Origin: an uncultured Rhodospirillaceae bacterium
GTDB lineage: Bacteria > Pseudomonadota > Alphaproteobacteria > UBA8366
Direction of reading: 5' to 3'
NCBI GenBank assembly: GCA_913043025.1
Contig: CAJWLM010000007.1
Location: 1-64,000, forward strand
DNA: 64,000 nt
The translations under genes were made by a program, and so were the position numbers. Below are positions 1-8,949 of this stretch, piece by piece (the stretch's first letter is position 1; each line of letters opens with the position of its first letter). The notes beneath the pieces are model-generated. The model made no database searches, was not told the origin of the DNA, and saw only the letters and a program-made list of their open reading frames with translations.

Positions 1-744
1 ATACCAGAAGAGGGACATGGTTTGGTTGAGCGCAGCGGGGATTTTGAGGAGCGTTTGACCTTACTCACCGATGGTAGAGACGTCGCAGAAGAATTTACGC
101 TCGACCAAAACGGATTCTCATTTCATCAGTTTAAGACTGAAATGGAAGACTTTTTAGACGACACACAGGTGCGTGAAATTTATTATTCAGAGGTTCAATC
201 GTTTATAAAATCAATAACTGGAGCAATAAGAGTACACGCATTTGATCACACCGTTCGAATTGAAGATGAAAGTAAGCGCGATCTGCAATCGGTGAGGGCA
301 CCGGTAGAAGTTGCCCACAACGATTATACGGAAAAGTCTGGCCCGCAACGTCTGCGAGACTTATTCGAAAAAGAAGAAGCGGAAGATTGGTTGCAACAGC
401 GTTATGCCGTGATTAATGTCTGGAGATCTATAAATGAGCCGGTAATTACCAAGCCGCTCGCGCTCTCTGATGCCTCCACAATGCAGCCGGGTGATTTCAT
501 TGAGACTGACCTCGTTTATGCAGATCGATTGGGTGAAATTTTACAAGTAAAATATAGTGCTGAACAGCGTTGGTACTATTTTTCTGGCATGACTCGCGAC
601 GAGGCTCTTTTGATCAAATGCTTCGATTCTGCAATTGATGGCCGTGCTCGCTTCACTGCTCACACTGCATTTACTAATCCGAATGTTCAGGAAAATACCC
701 CCCCTCGTGAGAGTATTGAAGTGCGCACCTTGGTAGCGTTTTAG
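1..744 (+). CDS. CmcJ/NvfI (AsaB-like) Fe(II)/2OG oxygenase, 5' truncated
   Basis: The reading frame is open from the first base, so the gene begins before the window; a TTG at 22 is only the first internal candidate start. The protein matches the pattern of the CmcJ/NvfI family of Fe(II)/2-oxoglutarate hydroxylases and desaturases. An HxD iron motif lies in EVAHNDYTEK (bases about 316-324), followed by NVWRSI and a P-rich strand, FSGMTRDEALLIKCFDS, a distal histidine in RFTAHTAF and a closing RESIEVRTLVAF. Members modify small metabolites, but the substrate cannot be read here. It converges on the acyl-CoA synthetase gene to its right with 84 bases between the stops. The family call is fairly secure; the function is open. 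Confidence 0.75.
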   Translation: MPEEGHGLVERSGDFEERLTLLTDGRDVAEEFTLDQNGFSFHQFKTEMEDFLDDTQVREIYYSEVQSFIKSITGAIRVHAFDHTVRIEDESKRDLQSVRAPVEVAHNDYTEKSGPQRLRDLFEKEEAEDWLQQRYAVINVWRSINEPVITKPLALSDASTMQPGDFIETDLVYADRLGEILQVKYSAEQRWYYFSGMTRDEALLIKCFDSAIDGRARFTAHTAFTNPNVQENTPPRESIEVRTLVAF

Positions 745-828
745 GCTATTTGGCTCATTTTTTTGGACATGCTCAAACGGCGCCTGTCTAAATCAAAAAC
801 TTAGAATGGCGGATCTTAAAAAAGTATC

Positions 829-2979
829 TCAATTAACCGAAAAAGTAACAATTAATCCGTCAGCTATTGTGACACCATGCCCTTCTTCGTGCACGATTAC
901 CGGATTAAGATCAATCTCTGCGATAATGTCAGAAAAGTCGGAGCCGAAGTGGCTCAATTTGACCATTAATTCGGCAAGCGCGATTTTATCGGCAGCCGGC
1001 CGACGACGCACGCCGTCTAGAATAGCACTGCCTTTGAGTCGCGAAAGCGCCCTAAGCGCTTCATCTATTGAGATTGGCGTGGGCAGAATAACTCTATCGC
1101 GAAGCACTTCAACAAAAATACCCCCTAGTCCAACCAACATCATCATTCCAAAAACGTCGTCATGTTTAAGCCCCAAGATAAACTCGACTCCATCTTTCGC
1201 CATCGGTTTTACAAGAACTCCATCCAGATCTGCACTTGGGCAATGTTGCTTGGCAGATGCGAGAATTTGATTAAAAGCATCCTTAATTTCGGTCTCAGTA
1301 TCAAGATTTAGGATCACTCCACCCACATCAGACTTATGTGGGATGTTGGGTGACTGCACTTTCAATGCAACGGGCCCTGAGATTCCTTCGGCAATTGCAA
1401 TAGCATCTTCGGTGGACTTTGCTAAACCTCCACGTCCGAGGTCTATGTCGTAATGGCCTAGTATTTTCCCCGTTTCATACTCTGTTAAAACTCCATATTG
1501 ATTAGCGATTACTTTTCGTACGGCTTTCTCCCGAGCTGGGTTCGAAGTCCGGATTTCTGGAGCCGCGAGGAATGCATCCCGCAAAATCTTATAGTCCGCC
1601 ATCTCTCTGATAGTTCTTGCACAGTTCGGCATATTCGTAAAAAAGGGATAGCCTGCTTTATTAAACATCATAGTGGACTCGGGGGACGGCGATGTATAAG
1701 TGCACATCACAATTGGTTTTTTTGTCCCCCGTGCTACTCTTGCCAAATCATCGCCTTCACCTGAGAAAGAATGGGCATGCCTAGCTGAAGTGACGATGAT
1801 TATTGAATCAACTTCTGGAGACTGTGAAACCCACTCCCCTAAAACGCTGTAGCCAATTTTACGAATAGATCCCGCAGTTGCATCTACCGGATTTTGTGAG
1901 GTGGCGTAATGAGGCAAATGGGAGTCTATTCTATTACGCGTTGCATCATCGAGTAACGGAACTTCAAGGCCTATAGCTGTGCATGTCTCCGCCATCCAAC
2001 CAGCCGATCCGCCAGACCCAGAACAAATACCTACTCTTTTGCCTAGCGGCAGACGATTGCCAAAATGAGAGAACCCTGCCGCAATATCGCACATCTCTTC
2101 GCGGTCTTTGCCTTCTATAATACCGTATCGTTGGAACATCGCTTTGTAAGCATCATAAGCTCCAGTCATTGCTCCGGTGTGAGATTGGGCCGCTCGGCGG
2201 CCGGCCTCTGATTTTCCTATTTTTGTAAGTATAATTGGTTTGCCGGCGCGAAGAGCTTTCTCTGCGGTTCGTTCGAAAAGAGCTGGTGTTTTAACATCTT
2301 CGAGAAACAACAAGAAAGCATCAGTCTTCCCCTCATCGAGTAGGTAATCCACAAAATGAAAGGTCTCAAGCGCAGCTTCATTTCCTGTGGTAATCACGTA
2401 GCTGAAAGGAAGCTCCTTTGGGCGACCCTGATCATAGAGCCCAAATCCTGAGCCCCCGCTCTGAGCAATAGCAGCCACAAATCCACTTTTCCGATACTCA
2501 GGGGTCAAACTGTTGCTAGTTTCTGCGACTGCAGGGCTAAAGGTGGGACAAAGAGATTTTAATGTGTTGGCAAAACCCTCGGAGTTCGGGCCGCTTATGG
2601 CCATGTCGAATTTAATTGCTATTTCGCTTATTTTTAATTGGAGCTTTTTACCCTTACGATCTCCACCTTCAGCAAAACCTGCTGTTATAATTTGCGCCGC
2701 TTTCACACCAGAATTGCCGCAACGTTCCAATTCCTCCAAGATAAACTCTGCCGGAATAATAATAAGAGCAAGATCAATCTGTTCGGGCACTAATTCTACT
2801 GAACTGAAGGCCTTTAATCCTTGAACTTGCTGGGCACTTCTACTAATCGGATAAATTCTTCCCCTGTAAGGGTGACTTAATAAAACTTCCATAGCACGAC
2901 CGCGAATAATGGACTTATCATTTGAAGCCCCAATAACGGCTACTGTTGTTGGATTGAGTAGAGCATTTATATCGGGCAT
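829..2979 (-). CDS. ADP-forming acyl-CoA synthetase (acetate--CoA ligase family), fused alpha-beta
   Basis: A 716-residue fused NDP-forming acyl-CoA synthetase, which interconverts an acyl-CoA with the free acid while making or using ATP. The order is an N-terminal CoA-binding Rossmann domain (about 1-130, with TVAVIGASN), two succinyl-CoA-ligase-like flavodoxin domains, and a C-terminal ATP-grasp domain from about 490 (GPVALKVQSPNIPHKSDVGG). The phosphohistidine is expected at H267 in the SHTGA motif, which is intact. It is the last gene of a leftward operon, 9 bases after an acyl-CoA dehydrogenase gene, so it probably activates or deacylates the acid handled by those dehydrogenases. The substrate is not known; acetate, propionate, aryl acids and branched acids are all seen in this family. 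Confidence 0.88.
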   Translation of the reverse strand: MPDINALLNPTTVAVIGASNDKSIIRGRAMEVLLSHPYRGRIYPISRSAQQVQGLKAFSSVELVPEQIDLALIIIPAEFILEELERCGNSGVKAAQIITAGFAEGGDRKGKKLQLKISEIAIKFDMAISGPNSEGFANTLKSLCPTFSPAVAETSNSLTPEYRKSGFVAAIAQSGGSGFGLYDQGRPKELPFSYVITTGNEAALETFHFVDYLLDEGKTDAFLLFLEDVKTPALFERTAEKALRAGKPIILTKIGKSEAGRRAAQSHTGAMTGAYDAYKAMFQRYGIIEGKDREEMCDIAAGFSHFGNRLPLGKRVGICSGSGGSAGWMAETCTAIGLEVPLLDDATRNRIDSHLPHYATSQNPVDATAGSIRKIGYSVLGEWVSQSPEVDSIIIVTSARHAHSFSGEGDDLARVARGTKKPIVMCTYTSPSPESTMMFNKAGYPFFTNMPNCARTIREMADYKILRDAFLAAPEIRTSNPAREKAVRKVIANQYGVLTEYETGKILGHYDIDLGRGGLAKSTEDAIAIAEGISGPVALKVQSPNIPHKSDVGGVILNLDTETEIKDAFNQILASAKQHCPSADLDGVLVKPMAKDGVEFILGLKHDDVFGMMMLVGLGGIFVEVLRDRVILPTPISIDEALRALSRLKGSAILDGVRRRPAADKIALAELMVKLSHFGSDFSDIIAEIDLNPVIVHEEGHGVTIADGLIVTFSVN

Positions 2980-2988
2980 AGTTCTCGC

Positions 2989-4152
2989 TTAACGAAGTCC
3001 TAAACCACGAGCGATGATCCCTCGCAGCACCTCAGTTGTGCCGCCTTGTATGGTGAGTTTCGGAGCAACCTGAATACCGTAATTCAGCAATGCGTCGAAT
3101 GAGGCGCGATTGCTATTTCCTGGGGGCACGAAGGTTGCTAAGTCACGCGCTTTTGCTGGGAGCTCTTGTTCCCAAATTGTACCGAGGTCTTTTACAAGAG
3201 AACCTTGTATTGTAGGTTCTTCGCCAGCTTGCAACATACCATTAACCGAAACTGACATGCGCCTGAGTGTATGTAGTCCGGCAACCAAGCGACCTAGACC
3301 TTCGGCTGCTCGAGAGTCTGGCTGTTTCCCTAGTACCTGCGCTAATTCAAATAAAACATATGATGTTTCTAGAAACCGCTCGGGGCCGCTGCGCTCGTAA
3401 GCAAGTTCACTCGTTGCTTGCTTCCAAGCACCGTCAATCTCACCGAGAACATATTGGTCCGGGATAAAGGTATCTTCAAAAACCACCTCATTAAATTCGT
3501 GCTGACCACGGAGATTTACAACCGGGTTAATTTTGATATCGTTGAAGTTTTTCAAATCAACAAGGAAGTTTGTTAAGCCATGACGACGATTCTCTTTTGT
3601 GCACGGTGAAGTTCGAAATAATGCAATCATGTAGTCTGCCAAGTGAGCATAACTGGTCCAAATCTTACTCCCATTGATAAGCCACCCACCGTCGGTTTTG
3701 GTTGCTTTCACCCGTGCAGCAAAAAGATCTGAACCGTTTGATGGTTCGCTCATGCCGATGCAAAAGGTGCATTCCCCGGCAGCTATCCGTGGTAAAATAT
3801 CTGCTTTGATATCTTCGTCTGCTAACTTTAAAATAATAGGCCCACTCTGACGGTCCGCGGTGAAATGACCACGCACAGGAGCATTAGCAACCCGCATTTC
3901 TTCTGTGACCACGTAACGTTCGAGAAAGGTACGTTCATGGCCGCCATATTTCTTTGGCCATGACATTCCAATCCAGCCTTTAGCTCCAACCTTACGGCTG
4001 AATTCTTTATTGAAAATTCCTCCCATTGCATTTTCTCGCCGATCAAATGTGCCGGCAGCTTCCTCCTCGTGAAGGAAGTCGCGTACTTCATGGCGTAAAT
4101 CCTGACATATTTTTGGAAGTCGAATAGGGTCGAACCGTATATTCACAGTCAT
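2989..4152 (-). CDS. Acyl-CoA dehydrogenase (FAD), full-length subunit
   Basis: A 387-residue acyl-CoA dehydrogenase. It has the usual three parts: an N-terminal helical domain, a middle beta domain with the FAD/substrate signature FCIGMSEPSNGSD followed by INGSKIWTSYAHLADYM, and a C-terminal helical domain ending in LTIQGGTTEVLRGIIARGLG, the family's C-terminal FAD-contact signature. It oxidises an acyl-CoA to the 2,3-enoyl-CoA and passes electrons to ETF. It follows another acyl-CoA dehydrogenase gene after 23 bases and precedes the ADP-forming acyl-CoA synthetase by 9 bases. The pairing suggests a heteromeric enzyme of the kind known in steroid and branched-chain degradation. That is inference; the substrate is unknown. 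Confidence 0.9.
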   Translation of the reverse strand: MTVNIRFDPIRLPKICQDLRHEVRDFLHEEEAAGTFDRRENAMGGIFNKEFSRKVGAKGWIGMSWPKKYGGHERTFLERYVVTEEMRVANAPVRGHFTADRQSGPIILKLADEDIKADILPRIAAGECTFCIGMSEPSNGSDLFAARVKATKTDGGWLINGSKIWTSYAHLADYMIALFRTSPCTKENRRHGLTNFLVDLKNFNDIKINPVVNLRGQHEFNEVVFEDTFIPDQYVLGEIDGAWKQATSELAYERSGPERFLETSYVLFELAQVLGKQPDSRAAEGLGRLVAGLHTLRRMSVSVNGMLQAGEEPTIQGSLVKDLGTIWEQELPAKARDLATFVPPGNSNRASFDALLNYGIQVAPKLTIQGGTTEVLRGIIARGLGLR

Positions 4153-4175
4153 AGTATGTTCCTCTCAATCATTAT

Positions 4176-5234
4176 TTAGCGAGCGGCGATGGTGGGCCAC
4201 AATTGATCAGCCCCATTAGCCGCTACAAATTCTCCGAGGGCGACAGCCCAGACACTTTCACCACCAAAATCGTCACGCCAACTCCAAAGTCTTTGGGTGT
4301 AGCGGTGCAAAATATGTTCAGTTGTATAGCCGATAGCCCCGTGGACTTGATGCCCAATGGCTGCCCCCTTTCCTGCGGCTTCCCCAGCCCGTATTTTTGC
4401 GCTTGCGATTTCAAGAAAACCGGCATCATTAAAACCGTCCCCGCTATTTATCGTGTCCGCTGCAGAGGAAGCGGCCGAAACTGCGGCGGCAGCCTCTCCA
4501 GCTAGCTGAGCCAAATTATGCTGCACCGCTTGAAACTTTGATATGGGGCGTCCGAAGGCTTCTCTCTCTTTTGAATATTGAACGGCGATATTGAGAATAT
4601 GTTGAAGGGCTCCGCCCATTTCCGAACAACGGATTGCTGCACCCATGCGTAATAAATGATCTCGTGTGACTTTCGTTTCTGCACATTGGACCGGAGACAC
4701 TCGATTGAACTCAATTGTGTCACGAGGTTCCGAAGCATGGCTGTCATATTGTTGAAGAATGCAGTCTTCACGATTTACTAATGCTAAGAATGTCTGACCA
4801 CTTTTTTCTGCGAGAACAACCACTTGTGCAACATCGCGCCCAAATGGGATTTGATGGGCGGTGCCCGTAAGGGTATCGTTTTCATCCAGCATCACGGTGT
4901 CATGTTGGTTGACTGGAGCAATGCTTAACATGCCGTCAGGCACATTAAGGCCTGTCTCCGATAATAGCCAACCGGCCAATAATGTCTCAGCGATTGGCAC
5001 GGGAATAGCAAACTGCCCTGCAATACGAAGTATCTCAAATCCATCAGCTACATCAGCTCCCACGCCATTAAATTCCTCTGGAACCCATGCTCGAGTTAAG
5101 CCATTTTCCTCCAACGCACTCCACAGAGTTGACTTCCATTTTTCGTCGTTCGAATTGTTGATAGTTTGGGGGTCGCAAAGATCGTTAAGAATTTTTGCGG
5201 TAGTATTGATGATAATGTTATCCGATCCGTTCAT
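4176..5234 (-). CDS. Acyl-CoA dehydrogenase, divergent partner subunit
   Basis: A 352-residue acyl-CoA dehydrogenase homologue, shorter and more divergent than its neighbour. The middle-domain T/S-G-S signature is not evident. The C-terminal half is clear: REAFGRPISKFQAVQHNLAQ, then GHQVHGAIGYTTEHILHRYT, where the usual GG motif reads GAIG. Proteins of this type often pair with a full-length acyl-CoA dehydrogenase to make an alpha2beta2 enzyme with one FAD per heterodimer. It is first in the leftward operon (dehydrogenase, dehydrogenase, acyl-CoA synthetase) and is transcribed away from a GntR regulator across a 267-base intergenic region, which makes that regulator the likely controller. Confidence 0.85.
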   Translation of the reverse strand: MNGSDNIIINTTAKILNDLCDPQTINNSNDEKWKSTLWSALEENGLTRAWVPEEFNGVGADVADGFEILRIAGQFAIPVPIAETLLAGWLLSETGLNVPDGMLSIAPVNQHDTVMLDENDTLTGTAHQIPFGRDVAQVVVLAEKSGQTFLALVNREDCILQQYDSHASEPRDTIEFNRVSPVQCAETKVTRDHLLRMGAAIRCSEMGGALQHILNIAVQYSKEREAFGRPISKFQAVQHNLAQLAGEAAAAVSAASSAADTINSGDGFNDAGFLEIASAKIRAGEAAGKGAAIGHQVHGAIGYTTEHILHRYTQRLWSWRDDFGGESVWAVALGEFVAANGADQLWPTIAAR

Positions 5235-5456
5235 TGCGTTGGATTTCCCTCTTAGCTACCGCCCACGTCACAAGGACGGTGCGACTGAAGATCAAAGTTT
5301 GTATGCCTTTTTATTTAACAACTTTTTCACAAACTTACGCAAATCGATATTTTTCTGCAATGGTGTGTCTCATAGAATTTATTCCAACAGGGCGGACAGG
5401 AGGCTTATGCATCGGCGTAGGTCAAAAAAAGCTTCGGGAACAGGGATATATATAAA

Positions 5457-5468
5457 ATTGTTGACAAT
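5457..5468. promoter_or_regulatory. Candidate GntR/FCD operator in divergent promoter region
   Basis: A perfect inverted repeat, ATTGT-TG-ACAAT, lies 33 bases before the GntR regulator's ATG in the divergent region 5235-5501. FCD-type GntR regulators commonly bind short palindromes of this size in their own promoters. An A/T-rich run TATATATAAAA sits just before it. The rest of the intergenic region shows no gene or second clear copy. Confidence 0.35.
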
Positions 5469-5501
5469 AATGCACTATAAGATGAGTGTAGTCCAAATAC
5501 C

Positions 5502-6209
5502 ATGACAGTGAAATCAAAACTCAAGCTTATTAGGCCGAAGTCTTTGGCCAGCGTGGTGCAGGCAGAAATTGAATGTCGCATTGTGGATGGTGATATTGCG
5601 CCTGGGGATCGCATAAATGAAAACTCTATGGCTGCCGAGATGGGTGTCAGCCGCGGGCCAATCAGAGAAGCTTGCAGTGCATTGGTTAAAGCTAGATTGC
5701 TCGAATTCATTGTTAATCGCGGTTGTTTTGTGCGCATCGTATCAACAGAGGAAGCAAAAGATCTTTATGTCTTGCGTGCTTCATTAATGAGATTAGCGGG
5801 TCAATTGCTTGCCGCGCGCATTACCGATCAAGAAATGAAATTGCTGCGCGAAATGGTCGAGGAAATGGCAATAGCGGCTGCTGTTAAAGATTTTCAGGGG
5901 TACTATGGGATCAACCGACGTTTTCATGATTCAATTGTTCAATTCGTTGACAATAAGCGTCTCCGCGAAATATGTAACGGTCTCGATAAGGAGTTGCACC
6001 TCTATCGTACCCAGAGTATTTCCCGCAGTTTGACGGAGTCCGATCGTGAGCACCGAGAAATAATAGAAGCTCTCGCATCCCGTGACTCTGAAAAAGCTGG
6101 TGAAGCCTTGGCATCTCACATTCAAAATAGTATGGCTAGATTTTTTTCGGTGACTACCTCTGGCCGTGTGGCAACAATATCTGCAGCTGTGACAGGAGCA
6201 AAAATATGA
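5502..6209 (+). CDS. GntR-family transcriptional regulator, FCD (FadR) subfamily
   Basis: A 235-residue regulator. The N-terminal winged helix (about 10-72) includes GDRINENSMAAEMGVSRGPI and a recognition region ending NRGCFVRIVS. The C-terminal all-helical FCD ligand domain (about 85-210) keeps the histidines that usually hold a metal: NRRFHDSI, SDREHREII and LASHIQN. FCD regulators usually respond to small carboxylic acids and control adjacent catabolic genes. The stop overlaps the ATG of the next gene (ATGA), so it is co-transcribed with the flavin oxidoreductase and hydantoinase genes. It is divergent from the acyl-CoA dehydrogenase operon, so it probably governs both arms. The effector is unknown. 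Confidence 0.92.
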   Translation: MTVKSKLKLIRPKSLASVVQAEIECRIVDGDIAPGDRINENSMAAEMGVSRGPIREACSALVKARLLEFIVNRGCFVRIVSTEEAKDLYVLRASLMRLAGQLLAARITDQEMKLLREMVEEMAIAAAVKDFQGYYGINRRFHDSIVQFVDNKRLREICNGLDKELHLYRTQSISRSLTESDREHREIIEALASRDSEKAGEALASHIQNSMARFFSVTTSGRVATISAAVTGAKI

Positions 6210-7276
6210 AATTTGGTAATTTTCTTTTTCCTCAATGCCCAGACCCTAAAAGTGACGAGCGGGTTATTGACGAAACTGTAATGGAAGCAAAGCTCTGTGA
6301 CGAGTTGGGTATGGACTCAGTTTGGTTGGCGGAGCACCACTTTGATGGCAACTGCGCATATGTGGATCCAATAAGCTTCGCTGCTGCGATTGCTGCAACT
6401 ACAGAACAAATTAAAATAGGGTTTGCCGTCGCTCAGATGTCATTGCATCATCCCATACGGCTAGCTGAGCAAATTTCTATGATAGACAACCTGAGTAAAG
6501 GCCGATTAATTGTTGGTCTGGGGCGTGGCACAGCATACAATATTTATGATTATTTAGGGTTTGGGATAGATCCTGATGAAGCCTATGAGCGCTTGTTGGA
6601 GGCAGAAGAAATCATGGTCAAGGCCTGGACAACTGAAGATTTCAGTTTTAAGGGAAAATATTGGGATATTTGGTTACCCGCACTTAGACCGAGGGTTTAT
6701 TCTAAGCCTCATCCTTTTATGATACGTGCATGTTCCGGTGAAGAGGCGATGCTAGGCCAAGCCCGTGAGGGCAAGCCTTTCCTCATGAATGTACAATCGG
6801 TCGACGTTATCCAGCAGCGCATGGATCTTTACAGATCTACCATGGCAGAAGCAGGGTATGATGATGCTCGTATACAAACTTGCGTTGATCAAACGTGGAT
6901 TTGGAAAAATATCTTCGTTGCTGATACAGATGAGGAGGCCGAGCGAATTGGCCTTCCTTTATTTGAAGGACAGCGCGATCACCGTATGGCTATGAGGAAA
7001 GAGGTATATGAGGCTCGTGGGCTAACTCTTGATAAAAGCATGGAAACAGGAGCAGCACCCAAAAAGACTGCTGCCCGTAATGTTACTAAACACAGTTTAC
7101 TTTGTGGTTCGCCGTCCACGGTAGCGGAGCAAGTCGCAGAGATTGATGCTGTCGGTGTTGGGGGACTTATTCTGCAGTTCCGTTTGGGGGCGGCACCACA
7201 TGATGTTGTTGAGAATAGCATTCGATTATTCATGGATAAGGTTGCTCCCGAAATAGGACAAAAAAAGGCGGCCTAA
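6206..7276 (+). CDS. LLM-class (luciferase-like) flavin-dependent monooxygenase
   Basis: A 356-residue TIM-barrel flavin oxidoreductase of the bacterial luciferase superfamily. Signatures are MKFGNFLF at the start, SVWLAEHHF (the EHHF of luciferase-like group members), QMSLHHPIRLAEQISMIDNL, and KGRLIVGLGRG. Such enzymes use reduced FMN from a separate reductase to oxygenate small organic substrates; RutA, which opens the uracil ring, belongs to the same superfamily. It overlaps the GntR gene by four bases and lies 2 bases before hyuB, so it is part of one operon. A link to ring opening of a nitrogen heterocycle is inferred from the neighbours and is not visible in the protein. No flavin reductase gene is seen nearby. 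Confidence 0.88.
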   Translation: MKFGNFLFPQCPDPKSDERVIDETVMEAKLCDELGMDSVWLAEHHFDGNCAYVDPISFAAAIAATTEQIKIGFAVAQMSLHHPIRLAEQISMIDNLSKGRLIVGLGRGTAYNIYDYLGFGIDPDEAYERLLEAEEIMVKAWTTEDFSFKGKYWDIWLPALRPRVYSKPHPFMIRACSGEEAMLGQAREGKPFLMNVQSVDVIQQRMDLYRSTMAEAGYDDARIQTCVDQTWIWKNIFVADTDEEAERIGLPLFEGQRDHRMAMRKEVYEARGLTLDKSMETGAAPKKTAARNVTKHSLLCGSPSTVAEQVAEIDAVGVGGLILQFRLGAAPHDVVENSIRLFMDKVAPEIGQKKAA

Positions 7277-7278
7277 TT

Positions 7279-8949
7279 ATGGTTGATCTTGGTGCGAAAG
7301 GTGCCGGAGAAAGGTTCGACCCTATAACACTTGAAATATTTTGGAGTAGGCTCATCTCAATTGCAGATGAGTCTGCGGCAGCCTTACTTCGAACATCTTT
7401 TTCAACCATCGTTCGAGAATCAAATGATTTTGGCACCGTTTTGATGGATGCCAATGGCGATTCACTCAGCGAAAACACGGGTGGCATACCATCTTTTGCT
7501 GGAATTCTTCCCATAACACTTAAACATTTCCTTGCCAAATTCCCCCGGGAAACATGGAAACCCGGAGATTGTGTGATAACTAACGATCCTTGGTTGGCCA
7601 CTGGTCACTTGCCCGATATTACAATGGTGATGCCGGTGTTTTGGAATGGTCAGTTGGTTGGTTTCTCGGGTTCAATTGCTCATTCCCCTGATATTGGAGG
7701 TTCGTTATGGTCTGCAGATTGTCGCGAACTTTTCGAAGAGGGCCTTTGTATCCCACCACTTAAGTTTTTGAAGGAAGGAGAGCTTAATAAGGACGTTGAA
7801 GAGATGATTGTTTGCAACGTGCGGTTGCCCGAGCAAGTACTGGGCGATCTCAATGCACAGGTCACAGCAAACCAGGTTTGTGGGCGCCGCCTCATAGAAT
7901 TCTTCGAGGATTCCGAACTGGATGATCTTTCCCTTCTTTCGAAATCGTTGCTTACCCGAGCAGAAACGGCTATGCGAAACGCTATTGAAGAAGTGCCGGA
8001 TGGAATCTACCATTCTTCTCTTGATGCGGATGGGTTTGACGAGGACGAAACTCACATCGAGTGCGCAGTTACTGTGGAGGGCTCTAATATCGAGATTGAT
8101 TACAAAGGAACATCAAAACAAATCAATCGCGGTCTCAACACAGTTATGAATTACACACACGCATATTCTGCGTATCCAATAAAATGTGCACTTGATCCAC
8201 TCACACCTAGAAATGAAGGATCATACCGTCCAATTAATGTTGTGGCTCCCGAAGGATCGATTCTAAATCCTACCCGTCCTGCACCATGTAATGCTCGACA
8301 ACTTACCGGCCATATGTTGGCCGGAGTGATTTACGCAGCATTGGCACAAGCTGTCCCATCCAAAGTTATTGCTGACAGTGGCAGCGCGCCGAGTATGAGA
8401 GCAATATTTAGTGGTCTGAACCCGAAGGGTAATAGGTTCACACAAATTTTATTTGCTAGCGGCGGGATGGGCGCACGTCCAACAAAGGATGGAATTTCAA
8501 CAATTGCGTTTCCAACAAATGCAGGTGCTGGCAGTATTGAGGCTTTTGAAAGTGTGGCCCCCTTGATTGTTTGGCAGAAAGAGTTTCGCGCAGACTCAGG
8601 AGGTGCTGGCACGTATCGTGGTGGTTTGGGTCAAGTGTGTGAAATAGAGTCGCGTGCACTCGAGCCATTGCAGCTCTCCTTATTATCAGATCGATGGCGC
8701 CATCCAGCAACCGGCATTCTGGGAGGGCTGGAGGGGGCAAAAAGCCATATAAGTTTTAGTGATGGAACGGTACCTCATCAAAAATCACGCACTGTAATAG
8801 AGCCGGGCATAAGACTAAAAATGATATACGCTGGCGGTGGAGGCTATGGAGATCCAACGCAACGTGAACGTGGACGAGTGTGTGAAGACGTAAAAAATGG
8901 TTATGTCACTGCTGCGGCAGCTAGGAGTCTTTATGGGGAAGGCGGATGA
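7279..8949 (+). CDS. Hydantoinase B/oxoprolinase-family subunit (HyuB)
   Basis: A 556-residue HyuB-type subunit. It starts with FDPITLEIFWSRLISIADE and continues with TSFSTIVRESNDFGTVLMD, PGDCVITNDPWLATGHLPDI and GFSGSIAHSPDIGG, all standard for the family. With HyuA it forms an ATP-dependent amidohydrolase or carboxylase-like enzyme acting on hydantoins, 5-oxoproline, or, in acetone and acetophenone carboxylases, on ketones. It follows the flavin oxidoreductase by 2 bases and overlaps hyuA by four bases (ATGA), indicating translational coupling. The actual substrate, amide or ketone, cannot be told from sequence alone. Confidence 0.92.
   Translation: MVDLGAKGAGERFDPITLEIFWSRLISIADESAAALLRTSFSTIVRESNDFGTVLMDANGDSLSENTGGIPSFAGILPITLKHFLAKFPRETWKPGDCVITNDPWLATGHLPDITMVMPVFWNGQLVGFSGSIAHSPDIGGSLWSADCRELFEEGLCIPPLKFLKEGELNKDVEEMIVCNVRLPEQVLGDLNAQVTANQVCGRRLIEFFEDSELDDLSLLSKSLLTRAETAMRNAIEEVPDGIYHSSLDADGFDEDETHIECAVTVEGSNIEIDYKGTSKQINRGLNTVMNYTHAYSAYPIKCALDPLTPRNEGSYRPINVVAPEGSILNPTRPAPCNARQLTGHMLAGVIYAALAQAVPSKVIADSGSAPSMRAIFSGLNPKGNRFTQILFASGGMGARPTKDGISTIAFPTNAGAGSIEAFESVAPLIVWQKEFRADSGGAGTYRGGLGQVCEIESRALEPLQLSLLSDRWRHPATGILGGLEGAKSHISFSDGTVPHQKSRTVIEPGIRLKMIYAGGGGYGDPTQRERGRVCEDVKNGYVTAAAARSLYGEGG

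Noticed and set aside
806-1270. Forward ORF of 154 residues
   Set aside because: It lies over the acyl-CoA synthetase gene and has serine- and isoleucine-rich shadow composition; the opposite strand clearly codes for the enzyme.
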